Shown: piece after piece, positions 10,985-21,630 of the stretch | How positions within the stretch are numbered: the stretch's first letter is position 1 | Layout: the number at the start of each line of letters is the position of its first letter | Assembly (NCBI GenBank): GCA_964016875.1 | Contig: OZ024718.1 | Span: 41,951,906-42,015,905 of the forward strand | Source of the DNA: Fallopia convolvulus | Taxonomy: Eukaryota; Streptophyta; Magnoliopsida; Caryophyllales; Polygonaceae | Length of the DNA stretch: 64,000 bases | Direction: 5' to 3' | Translations under genes and position numbers: made by a program | Notes under the pieces: model-generated | Seen by the model: the letters and a program-made list of their open reading frames with translations, nothing else | Databases searched by the model: none | Told to the model about the DNA's origin: nothing

Positions 10985-12237
10985 ATTATATCAAGACCCC
11001 GCTGTGTATAGCGAAGTCAGGTTCGTCCGCAGGGAGAAAGTCAGTGCTAAGTTTTGTTACTTGTTACGCAAGCAACCAAGAAAGTAAGGGTTTTAACAAG
11101 AAAGAGAAAGATTCTAAGGTTTAGGGTTTCCCCACAACAACAATCATGCATGCCAACACTAATGAAACATAAAGATCATGGTTTTATCACATAAAAGGCG
11201 CTAACTTTCGTTAACTTTAACCAAGTAAATCAATCAACTTTCTCTAAATTAATAAACTTACTATCTAATCTCTTCTACTTCAACTAGGAAAGATCCGCTT
11301 TCGCTTCAAAACCCTAATTTGACTATTCTGATTCAAGGTTTCCGCTTTCGCTTCAACTATGAATGAGAAATTTCCTATCAACTTTCATTTCAAGGATTAA
11401 GAACAAGAGAATTCATGCAATAGAAACAATCAAAACATGATCATAAACAAGCATGCACAACCATTGTTGGGTTTTAACCCCAACTTTAGAGAGAAAAGAC
11501 TACTCACTAATCATAATTGAAAACATAACAATTGAATTAAAAAGAAAGCTTACAACTTTAATCCAAACAATAGTTCTTCTCCACAATTCCCCCTCGTCTC
11601 TCCCTCATTTCCTCAATCGATCGTCCGTCTCCCCCAAACAAGAGCTAGAGAAGGGTATTTATAGAGAAACTAATCTATCTAAAAGCTATCTTTAAGGAAA
11701 TAAATCTTCTAATAAGATATATTCCTTCTATCTATCTAATAACATAAACGGAAATAGGATAAAAGCCCTTTAAACACGCTGACTCGGATCTCCGTTGCGC
11801 CACAGGGTGCCTTGTTAACGACCTGAGAGCCTCGTTAACGACCTGAGAGCCTCGTTAACGACCCTGTTCAGCACTTCGAACAGTCTTGAGTAAAACTTGC
11901 GTAGCGGATTCGTTACAACTCCGTTTGACTCGATTCTTTTTCCTATGTTCTTGTAACGAATTTCTCTATCTCTTTCCAAGATCAAACTTGATCTTCAATG
12001 ACTTTATGAACTTCATTCCTTGAGATTTTCCTTAAGTGATTCTCTTTGGTTTTGCTCTTTTCCTCAAAAGTGCTCCAAAAAGCTTCCAAAACCTACAAAA
12101 CACCACCAAAGCTTATGTAGACTCCATATCTTACGAAAATACGAAAACCTACAAAAACGACTCAAAACAAAACACAAAACTAAAGAAAAAGACTCAAACA
12201 CACTAAAAACACACCCTAAAAACATGGCTAAAAAGGC
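10978..12237 (-). mobile_element. LTR-like insertion within Gypsy-2 gag (probable solo LTR, boundaries approximate)
   Basis: About 1.25 kb of unrelated, non-coding DNA separates the gag zinc-knuckle region from the protease-proximal segment that resumes near 12240. Read on the minus strand it has a TATA-like TATAAATA near 11660 and ends in a 'CCTGCGGACGAACCTGACTT' to 'CGGGGTCTTGATATA' tail. That resembles the LTR ends of Athila/Ogre-type elements (family resemblance from memory). Three copies of a 20 bp unit lie at 11814-11863. I found no clear target duplication, so the exact ends are uncertain. Confidence 0.45.
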
Positions 12238-12261
12238 GGACATCTCACAGAGGTTCCCCCG

Positions 12262-12930
12262 AACGTAGTGGAGGCCTCACGTGAGGGAAGGCCCGTGTCG
12301 CCAGTACCCGCCAAGGTCGTGAACGTGATCACTGGGGGATCAAGTGTATGTGGTCTTACATATTCAACAACCAAGATGAACGCCCGAGAGAATGCTTTCC
12401 GTCGTCCTGCTCAGGATAAGAAAGACGTCATCAATCTCGTGATACATTTGGATGAAGATGACGTCGACGGTCTCGAAGGACCTCACCGTGATGGTTTAGT
12501 AATCTCCCTGTGAATGGGGAACGTCCTGGTCAAATGTGTCCTCATTGATACCGGAAGCTCCACGAATCTTATGACACTGGGGGCGCTGAAGGATATGGGG
12601 CTAAATGAGGACAATGTGGAAAAGAACTTAACTGCGCTTGTAGGATTTAGCGGAGAGGTGAAGCACACCGTAGGTGATATCGTCCTTCTCACATATGTGA
12701 AGGGAATAAACATCCAAGTTAGATACTCTGCCATGGATTGTCCTTCATGTTATAATGTAATAATGGGAAGGACATGGCTCCACGATATGAGGGCAGTTCC
12801 TTCGACATACCATCATAAGTTGAAATTCCCTACACCTTGGGGGGTTCGGGAAATTAGAGGGGATCAAAAGACGTCTAAGGAATGCTACAAGTTGGCTTTG
12901 AAGCCGGCAGTCAGTCAGAGGTCTGCATAG
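12262..12930 (+). pseudogene. pro: Gypsy-2 gag C-terminus and aspartic protease
   Basis: Reading resumes with 'VVNVITGGSSVCGLTYS', as in Gypsy-3. The protease active site 'LIDTGSSTNLMTL' is at about 12544, and the domain ends at 'KFPTPWGVREIRGDQ'. A TGA at 12511 (LVISL*) interrupts just before it; Gypsy-3 has the same 'DGLVISL' followed by His. The segment closes with GCA TAG at 12925-12930, at the position where Gypsy-3 also has a GCA TAG. Confidence 0.88.
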
Positions 12931-13427
12931 CCTCTAACGAAATCCACAGATTCCACCACACTAAAAGAAAAAGAAAAAGAAGATGAGCGGGTGGAAGAAG
13001 TGGCCATATACCAATCAGACCTTAATCGGTCCATCAAGATTGGTATAGACTTGGAAACGTAGATGAGAAGTCAGCTAATAGACTTCTTGAGAAAAAATAC
13101 AAAATGCTTTGCATGGTCTCATGAGGACATGATGGGAATCGAACCGGAGGTCATCACACACAAGTTGAATGTGAATCCGAATCACCCACCAGTAATACAA
13201 AAGAGAAGGAAGTTTGCCGCAAAAAGAAACAAAATAGTAGAAGAGGAGTTTGGAAAGTTAATGGAGACGGGCAAGATCAAAGAAGTCAAGTATCCGGATT
13301 GGCTAGTGAATGTAGTGGTCGTGCCCAAGAAAAATGGAAAATGGAGGATGTCTATCGATTTCACGAATTTGAATAAAGCTTGTCCCAATGATTCATTTCC
13401 GTTACCTCACATTGATTCTCTAGTAGG
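12931..13427 (+). pseudogene. pol: Gypsy-2 RT N-terminal fragment
   Basis: In the same frame as the protease, linker and RT run from the UAG to about 13427. The blocks 'FAWSHEDMMGIEPEVITHKL', 'VVVPKKNGKWRMSIDF' and 'NKACPNDSFPLPHIDSLV' are clear. A TAG at 13060-13062 is an extra lesion. Homology ends abruptly after 'HIDSLV', before the catalytic YIDD, and is replaced by unrelated sequence. Confidence 0.9.
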
Positions 13428-13998
13428 TGTTTTGGACAAAAAATGACCAATTAATCACTTGAGTGTCCTTGATAGGGTTTGATAGCCAAAGGGATACGAT
13501 TGGATCGGGTTGACGGGAAAACCGATGAAAATGATTAACGAAAGCAATAAATAAGTAATGAAACTAAATGGAAAATCAATACAAATGAAGAAGAAATGCT
13601 TATTTCCTTTTATTAATCATAAACAAGCGATTACAAGCTTAGATCTGGGGTTTAGGACCGGTAGTCATGCGAAAACTGCTGGGAAGACGACTGTCAGGGA
13701 GTGAGAGGATTCGAAACCCATATCGGCAATCCTAGCCATAACCATGGTGAAAAACAAGAGGAAATTTGGGGAAGGGAAAAGTGGAAGGAAGACGAAAGAG
13801 AAGGGAGATAAATTAATTGATGCGTCTCCCTGAGGAACCTACACCCGGGTAGTTATGGACTGAGTGACGCGACCTCTCGCCTCCCCAAAGACGATCGGAC
13901 GGACCGGGTGATCCCATGTGTCTCGCATCGCGTATAGAGGAAGCAACAAATCTGATCAAAATCCCGCGTCTAGATTTGGATCAAGATTTGGGGGTTAT
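13428..13998 (+). other. Gypsy-2 rearranged 3' internal region with antisense-gene start
   Basis: It begins with 18 bp (13428-13445) that are the exact reverse complement of the last 18 bp of the Gypsy-2 5' LTR, then about 190 bp of unassigned sequence. From about 13660 it is homologous to Gypsy-1 6330-6658. That part includes, on the minus strand, the start of the antisense gene (ATG at 13739, MARIADMGFESSHSL) and its leader. The purine tract TTTGGGGGTTAT precedes the LTR. Confidence 0.65.
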
Positions 13999-14477
13999 TA
14001 TTGGGCATAAAAACAATAAGCCCATTCAGAAAAGCGGCCCAGAGGTAAAAGAGATGTCAGGCCCATGCACGAAGATAGAAGTCATAAGACCCTCGAAGGT
14101 CAGAAGGAAGTTAGCAGTCATTCGAATGAAGAAAGAAGGCTACGGTCATAGAGATGCGTCTTTCACCCGAAGGATCGATCATAGGCGGTGGTTACTTTCT
14201 CCGACAAATGTGGAGAGGTGGCCAACGGTTGAGATACAAAATAACGACATGGAGATCGTGGGCAAAATAGAAGATACGACTAGTTTAATAGATCTAAGGT
14301 GGATTTTAGATTAATTCCAATGTACGCATAACAGACTTGAGCTCTAAAACCAACAAAAAACTGGTACTTTGACTATCATCAGTTACGTCAATATTTTTCA
14401 CTCGTCTTCCCTAGATTCTTTCAATTGTAACCCCAATTTTGGACAAGAAATCGTTTATACATTTTTTGTCCAAAACA
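13999..14477 (+). repeat. Gypsy-2 3' LTR
   Basis: 479 bp ending GTCCAAAACA. The first dinucleotide is TA rather than TG, a likely point mutation. It is followed by AGGAG (14478-14482), the right target duplication. Confidence 0.92.
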
Positions 14478-15033
14478 AGGAGTACCCGAAAGAATAGCAT
14501 TCAAGGAAGAAGATGGCATTTCAAAATGAGTCGGTATGTTTGCCTCAACGTGGAAATCGCGCGTGGCATTTGATGGTCGAGTAGGTCAATAAGAACGACG
14601 GGGAAGTGTGGAAGGTGGCGGTGGCAGGTGTGGGTCATCTAATAGGTTTCGGTTTCAATAGTGGCAACGAAATAGGTTAAGTCATCGTCATAAGATATAG
14701 TAAAAGGTTGAAAATTGGGAAGAGGGAAATAAAGGTGAGATGGAGTGGTTGTTGAAATTTTTGAGAAAGGAAATTCGGTCTAAAGAAAAATAACGTCACG
14801 AGAAAGTATGGTTTTCTTTTGTTTGAAATCATAAAGTTTGTACCCTTTGGTTTCGGTCGGGTATCCAATAAAAACACATTCGATATAATGAGTATCAAAT
14901 ATGGTAGGAAGAAGAGCATGCGTCTAGGGAAAACATCGACAACCAAAAACTCGATCGTAAATGAGAATAGATGGGCGTTTTGCCAAAAAAAATCAAAAGG
15001 AGTTTTATTTCGTAAGTTTGGAGAAGGAATACG
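14478..15033 (-). pseudogene. pol: Copia-1 end of integrase and hinge
   Basis: Minus-strand reading from the CACTA junction gives 'IPSPNLRNKTPFDFFWQN'. It then gives a frameshifted 'VFGC-like ... CFPR', and 'VFLLDTRPKPKGTNFMIS', the usual end of copia integrase ('FLGYP..KGYK' block). Ser/Leu-rich hinge sequence follows up to the Gypsy-2 insertion. At least one frameshift is present near 14950. Confidence 0.85.
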
Positions 15034-15260
15034 CACTACTACAATGAAAGGATATTGTAGCGGTTCATTGCAACGGTCTAGGATAAGGAAGCAGTTCATT
15101 GTAGCCGTCCAAGATTATGCATCGGTTTATTGTAGCTGTTTGAGCAAATGAAGCGGTTTAAGCAACACTTTATCTATTGAAGCCATTTTTACTATCTATT
15201 GCAGCGGTTTGTGAAGTATTAAAATACCTAAGGGAGCGGTTCTAGCCTTCTAGGCTTAAA
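15034..15260. repeat. CACTA left terminal and subterminal repeats
   Basis: The terminal repeat is followed by repeated motifs such as ATTGTAGCGGTTCATTG, TTGTAGCTGTTTGAG and ATTGCAGCGGTTTG. These are degenerate versions of the sites seen at the right end. Confidence 0.85.
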
Positions 15261-17651
15261 ATACACATTCAACATGCGCGCGCGAGCCTAAAACTAATAA
15301 TACTTATCCGCGCGCGTCCTAATTTTTTTTGAGTGTGCCGCCCTAATTTATCAAGCGCGGGTTAGGGTTCCAAAATTGTGGGAAATTTGGAGGGGTCTCA
15401 AAAATCACAATCGAAAAGGTCGAGCGACTAATTTTCTCACAATCAAAAATTTCCAAGTCCCATTCGATGGAGAAGAATCCCACCCTTGTCTCCTGATACC
15501 AGAATGGCCTATTTGTTGTTGATCTCTTGTTCTGTAGTTTTTTTTGTGTTAATTATGTAGAGCACCCATGAATTTGGTAAAACCTGGTCACTGGTTTTGG
15601 TTTCTTAATTTGCTGGTGCAATGACATGTCTATGTCCTTCAGTTTCAATAACAATATCGGTTCTTAATGTCCTTTAATTTGCTGGTACAATGACATGACA
15701 TGTCTATGTCCTTTAGTTTGCACAACATGAATAATCAATTAATGAAGTGTGAGGGTGGTGCTTTACTGAAGTGTGAGGGTGAATTTTCTGTCACACAATT
15801 GCTGAAGTGATTAGGTATTTATAGTCTGTTTAATGAAGTCTGATGCATAAGCTGGCCTTCCCATTGCAGGTTGCTACAAGAGAAGAAAGAAGTGTTGCCT
15901 CAACAACAACTGATGCACAAAGTGACCCTTCCCCACTTAGAAAAATTCAGGTTGCAACAGCAGAGTAAAGAGGTGCTAAGCTGAACACCAAGGCCAATAC
16001 ACGACATAGTAGACAAAAAACGCAGGTTCAAACGGATCTCTAAAGAGGTTAGGCAGCTTCTGCTGAACTAATAATAAAGATGATGTGAAAAATTAATTAG
16101 TTTCTAATGTTATAAGTTTTCTAAGGGCCAAAGCATATGTGGCAGCTTCTGCTGAACCATATCCCAAGATCCAAGCATATATGGCAGCTTCTGCTGAACT
16201 ATATCCAAGCATATGTGGCCAAAGCATATGGGCCAAATTAATTAGTTTCTAATGCTTTGACCCTTGGATTAGTTCTGCTAAACTAATCTTAAAGATGATG
16301 TGAGCTGGCCACATATGCTTTGGCCCTTGGATTTTGAGTTTGATCAGCACAGTTCAATCAAGTCATGTCTTGAGTGATCATAGTATCATACCCAAGATCT
16401 GGATTCAAGAATAATGCAAAAGGATTTGTGATTCAGAATACAAGAAAATCAATACAAATTTCTTCAATTTAGAATCTTCTTAGCATTGTTTTTCAGTTGC
16501 TACAACTTAAAAAAGTTTTATGGACAAGATATAGGAGACATATATACTTGATAGTGTGGCCTATTTTTAGATTATGTACCAGTTTCTAGTGTAAACTATT
16601 AGAATACCTTTTCTTTCTAAATAATAAGTTCAACCAAACAAGGGATTTTTTTTAATAAAATTCTCCCATCCTTTTCTTTTCCTCTCATTTTCTAATTTTC
16701 TAAATTTCAGATGGAAACACAGCTGAAAACACAGATGCTTCTCTTGTAAACGCAGATGAAAATTCTCCCCTCTATTTTTAGATTATGCGCTCTAATGATA
16801 TTCTAATAGTTTTATCAGATGAAAACACAACTGAATTTGACTAACAGCTCATTGCTTCTCTTGTAAACCATCATACACGGACTAATTAATCCCAGAATTT
16901 TTTTTTTATTTGAGAATTCACAATAGAGCAAAAGGGTTGAATTTCTTTTTTAGCTTGTTAGGTAGTTACAACACTATAATTTAAGAGCATACATTGAATT
17001 TATAGTGCATCAGAAACTGAGACTAGTAAGTTAATAGACAAGTGATGTATTTTTAAGACTGTTGTCTTTTCCCCCTTGCAGGAAAGGATATTGTGAAGCT
17101 TACAAACAAGGACTAGCAAAAGACTAAAGTAGCTACCCCTACTGGTAATTTCTCAATAAACTAAAGACATGTCAGTTTTGCTATATACATGTTAATGATT
17201 ATGTCAAATCATGTGGACCAATGGAAAGGATATGAGATTTTATCACTGTTCAATAGGATGATTTTCCTTCATCAATCACATCTGAATTGCAATTTACAAT
17301 GAATTCTTATTTGGATAGTTCATTTTTTTTCATGTTTAATTAAGAGAAAATAAATATAACCTATATACTTTTTATGAGCTTATTTTGAATTTGATCCTAA
17401 ATAAAAATTTACTTGAGATGTTTTAGGATGTTGATTATTTGGTCAATCTTATAATTTAAAGTAGCATGCAGTTTAGTGTAGTCCTCCTTGCTGTTTCTTT
17501 TTATGTGATAAAATCAATTTCTTGATGTTTGTTATTAGATTAATCCTCTTATAAAGGTTAGACTTATTATATGGTGTTGAATCTTTTTTTTTCTCCATTT
17601 CCCTAAATATATAGCCTTGAATAGGTTTCACGGTACTAAGCTCCTTTAGCC
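15261..17651 (+). other. CACTA 5' non-coding region
   Basis: 2.4 kb without convincing coding sequence. A repeat cluster at 16020-16335 has GGCAGCTTCTGCTGAAC three times. It also has the inverted pair GCCAAAGCATATGTGGC (about 16125) and GCCACATATGCTTTGGC (about 16308), which could fold. AT-rich leader-like sequence precedes the TNP2 start codon; untranslated exons or introns may lie here. Confidence 0.5.
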
Positions 17652-20600
17652 ATGGTTAAAACCAACTTAAAATGGTGGATGTTTCCTCGATGGAGCAAAG
17701 AGTATGAAAGAGGTGTAGATGAGTACATAGAAAAAGCCTTTGCAGCTGAAGCCCAAGGATGTAATATTCGCTGTCCTTGTAAATCATGTCAGCTTAGGAA
17801 TTGGTTTCATGGAAATATTATCAAAGATCATTTGATTGCAAAAGGCTTCGGGAAACTACCAGAGGAACAAATAGAGACAGAGAATCATGAAAGCGTAGTA
17901 GTTGAAAATGCTGAGATGAACAACTTTGATGATAACGTGGATGATCTGATTCACGACACATTTAGAAATGCTGCAGATGAAGAGACAAAGAAGTTTTACA
18001 AGTTAGTGGAAGATGGACAAGAAGAATTATATCCGGGTTGCAAAATTTTTTCTAAGCTTTCCTTCACCATTAGGTTGTTTGTTTATAAGCGGGATCACAA
18101 CCTAAGCAATGGTGCGTTCACTGATCTGCTGAAGATTTTAGAAGCTATTCAACCAAATGCAAAGTTACCAAAGTCATACAATGCAGCCAAGAATGTGTTG
18201 AAGGCGTTAGGTCTTGATTACACTAGGATAGATGCATGTCCTAATGACTGCATGTTGTATTGGGGTGATAATGCTGAAGCAACAAGCTGTCATATTTGTC
18301 AGACTTCTCGGTGGAAATCAGTTAACAAAGATGAGGAAACTAGTAAGGTTCGCCGAACATCTGCAAAAGTGTTGAGGTACTTCCCAATAAAGAAGAGATT
18401 GCAAAGGTTATTTATGTGCCCTGAAACTGCATGCTACATGACTTGGCATGCAAATGGACGTCCAATTGATGGACTTTTGAGACATCCAGCCGATGGTGAT
18501 GATTGGAAGAACTTTGATTTAGCATATCCATCGTTTGCTACAGATCCACGTAATGTGAGATTAGGTTTAGCTAGTGATGGGTTTAACCCATTCAACACAA
18601 TGAGTATTGTGCATAGTACTTGGCCGGTTATATTGAGCAACTACAACTTACCACCGTGGTTGTCAATGAAGGCAGACTATTTAATGTTGGCTTTGCTGAT
18701 TCCGGGACCTTCTTCACCGGGTAACAACATAGATGTGTACCTGCAGCCCTTAGTTAAGGACCTACAAGAGCTTTGGGAGGTTGGCATAGAAACATACGAT
18801 GTTCTAGGGGATCAGATGTTTACTCTACATGCTGCCTTGATGTTCACCATTAGTGATTTTCCAGGATTGGCCATGTTATTTGGATGGAGTACGAAAGGGA
18901 ATTTGGCATGCCCTTGCTGTCATTATGACACTGACTCAAAATACTTGCCAGAAAGTAAGAAGATGTGCTACATGGCAGCCTTCAGATTTTTGTCAACAGA
19001 CCATCAATATCGGCGTAATAAGGGTCTTACAAATGGGAGGAATGCGCATGAAGTTGCACCAGTCCGTTTGGTTGGAAGGGAAATTTTGGAATTGTTACAT
19101 GATTTTAAGAATGAGTTTGGAAAGAATAGACAGAAGGCAAAGAAGAAGAAGAAGAAGAAGAAGAAGAAGAAGAAGAATAAAAAGACAAATGAGGAGGATG
19201 AGGAGGATGACATTTGCCCTTGGAAGAAAAAATCGATCTTTTTTGATTTGCCATATTGGGCAGATATTAGTTGTCGTCATTGTCTTGACGTGATGCATAT
19301 AGAGAAAAATATATGTGACAATGTGATTGGAACATTGTTAAATATTTCTGGGAAAACCAAGAATCACTTGAATGCACGAATGGACTTGGTAAAGCTTGGT
19401 ATGATGAAGGAGCTTCAGCCTAAATTCTTAGATGATGGTGAACGTATTGAAATGACAAAGTCACAATTTTGGATGACACTAGACGAGAGGGACAAATTTT
19501 GTAGTGTCATTAAAAATGCTAAGCTACCTCAAGTTTGTGACTCCAACATTTCACGATGTGTTCAAATGAAGGAGAGAAAAATCATAGGCTATAAGAGCCA
19601 TGATGCACACTTCTTGATGCAATATTTGCTGCCCATTTCTGCGAAGACAAGTTTGCATAAGAATGTTGCACTTCCTTTGATTAGGTTGAGTGCTTTTTTC
19701 AAGGCCATTTGTAGTAAAGTCATCGACCCGCAAGATCTTGACTATCTACAATCTGAGATCGTTGAAATCCTTTGTCAATTTGAGATGATCTTTCCTTCTG
19801 CCTTTTTTGACATCATGATTCACTTATCTGTTCACTTAGTTGAAGAGATCAAACTTCGGGGACCAGTTTCTGGGGGATGGATGTATCCGATTGAAAGATA
19901 CTTAAGAAGGCTAAAGTCTTTTGTTCGGAACAAGGGCCGTCCGGAAGGATCAATGGCAGAAGCTTACTTGGTTGATGAATGTATCACTTTTTGCTCTCGG
20001 TATTTGAATCATGGAAATACCAACTCAGATGAGCATATTCACACTAATGACTCGGAAGCTATTTTTCCTAAGGTAGGCCATGTTATACCAGGCAAGGGAA
20101 ATTCAAAAAAAAAAGAACAAAAACGCTACAAGATTGATCTTATCAAGTGGGGTCAAGCGCATCGTTATGTTGTATTCAATTGCCAGAAAGAAGAAGTTGA
20201 GAGATACATTAGGTAGTAAAACTGATCTTATCTTATTTCTCACCATTTTTATAATTTTTTCACAAATTTTGATAACTAAAATCATTAACTTTTGACATCG
20301 ATCTATTTATATTTGAATACAGTGATCATGAGGGAATTGTCCGTAATAAAAGGAAGAGAAAGTGGGAAACTGCACAAAGCCATAGTAATGATTTTGTTGA
20401 TTGGTTCAGAGAGAGAGTTGAGCTTGAACTTGGTCAAGGTCTACCTGTGTCAGACTTTGTTAAATGGTTATCAGCTGGACCATCTTTCTTTGTCAAAAGA
20501 TACTCTGGATATTTTATTAATGGATATAAGTTGCACACAATGAAGCGTGACAGATTTTGTGTAACAGAAAATAGTGGAGTGACTTTGAAGGCATTAACTC

Positions 20601-21067
20601 ATAGCTTTGCAAGTACCAGGGATCAAAATCCTATTACAGGAGAAGTTACATATTATGGCTCAATTGAGGAAATTATCGAGATATTTTATGAAAACCATTT
20701 TAGTGTCATCTTATTTGGGTGTGTTTGGTTTCACTCTGAGGAAGACAATTATGGAATTACTCGAGTCAATCGCAAGAAACTCATTTCTCAACATGAACCA
20801 TACATCTTGGCAACTCAAGCTATTCAGGTTTTTTATGTTGAAGATCCAACATCACAAGATTGGCATTATGTTGTTGAGGAGCTTCCTCGAGATCATTCTA
20901 GAGCTAAAGATGATGATCCTGACAGATTTGGTGTTGATTATTGGAGGGAAACTAATGGGTCTACAAAGAGGTTTAACACAAATGTTGGTGATGTTGATCT
21001 AAGTTCTACGAGAGTGGATGTAGATGCAACAGTCGTAGACATGTTTGGAAACATCATAGAGGAATAA
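17652..21067 (+). CDS. TNP2-like CACTA transposase, two exons
   Basis: The start is ATG at 17652 (MVKTNLKWWMFPRWSKEYE). Exon 1 is 17652-20212 and exon 2 is 20323-21067. The donor (CATTAG|GTAGTA) and acceptor (ATACAG|TGATC) keep the frame, giving about 1101 residues. The N-terminal ~70 residues match the transposase-associated domain with its CPCKSC cysteines. The central part is the tnp2 family domain, with 'CPNDCMLYWGD', 'CHICQTSRWK', 'IDVYLQPLVKDL' and 'CPCCHYDT'. Then come 'HCLDVMHIEKNICDN' and a DUF4218-like segment ending 'GWMYPIERYLRRLKSFV'. Exon 2 contains the DUF4216-like region ('GEVTYYGSIEEIIEI', 'VFYVEDPTSQDWHYVV'). It should recognise the CACTA ends and catalyse cutting and insertion in the nucleus. 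No frame damage is visible. A poly-Lys run lies near residues 496-510. Confidence 0.93.
19139..19183 (+). repeat. (AAG)n microsatellite inside the TNP2 coding region
   Basis: About a dozen AAG codons in a row encode a lysine tract, followed by acidic GAGGAG codons. It lies between the conserved tnp2 blocks, so it is probably tolerated as a linker. Confidence 0.9.
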
Positions 21068-21630
21068 CTAAGCCGATATTTATGATCAGAATATGCTATT
21101 TTGTAAAACCCTGATGTATAATCAGAATATGCTATTTTGATGCTATTTGTTTTGTTGTGATGTGTGTGTGAGTAGAAGAAAGAAGTAGTACTAGTTTTAT
21201 GCTACTTTTCTGATCTGAATCTTCCCTTGATGCTATTTATTTTGATGTTATTTGTTTTGTTGTGATGTGTGCTGTGATGTGTGTGTGAATATGCTCATTT
21301 GATGCTACTTTTCTGATCTGGATCTTCCCTTGATCTATAGATATGTACTAGTTAAAATACATTCAGATTGCTGATCTGAATCTTCCCTTGATGTTAATTC
21401 CAACATAAAGGGAAAAAGAAGTTGCATCAGTTCGGTCTATGTTTTTATAGCTTATTATGAGAAGTTATAGTATGAATTCTTCCACTTTTCCCTCTCTTTC
21501 TCAGCAATGGACGCAATTGTCAGCTGGAATTTGAATATGGTCATCAGTTTGGTCTATTTTTGCACGCTTTCTGCTTACTTATGCAGGAAGGCCTTGCATT
21601 GACACTTAACAAGTGATCTGAATTTTGCTA
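21068..21630 (+). other. CACTA segment after TNP2
   Basis: Probable 3' untranslated region. The phrase GATCTGAATCTTCCCTTGATG occurs at about 21215 and 21381, with a near copy at about 21316. TTGATGCTATTT-type words recur between them. No coding sequence is seen. Confidence 0.45.

Larger units (their letters stand above)
8906..14477 (+). mobile_element. Gypsy-2: deleted Tat-lineage Ty3/gypsy element
   Basis: The element runs from 5' LTR (8906-9389) to 3' LTR (13999-14477) with perfect AGGAG target duplications. Internal order: primer site, gag (decayed), a foreign LTR-like insertion (about 10978-12237), protease, conserved stop, first third of RT, a rearranged junction, and the 3' leader with the first codons of the antisense gene. 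RNase H, integrase and most of the antisense gene are gone, so it could only have moved with help from relatives. It lies in the Copia-1 hinge/RT region. Confidence 0.93.

Noticed and set aside
11814..11863. Regular short repeats considered as CRISPR-like
   Set aside because: Direct tandem units without spacers, in plant retrotransposon DNA.
19004..19298. Phe- and Leu-rich minus-strand frames
   Set aside because: Shadows of the (AAG)n tract in the TNP2 gene.
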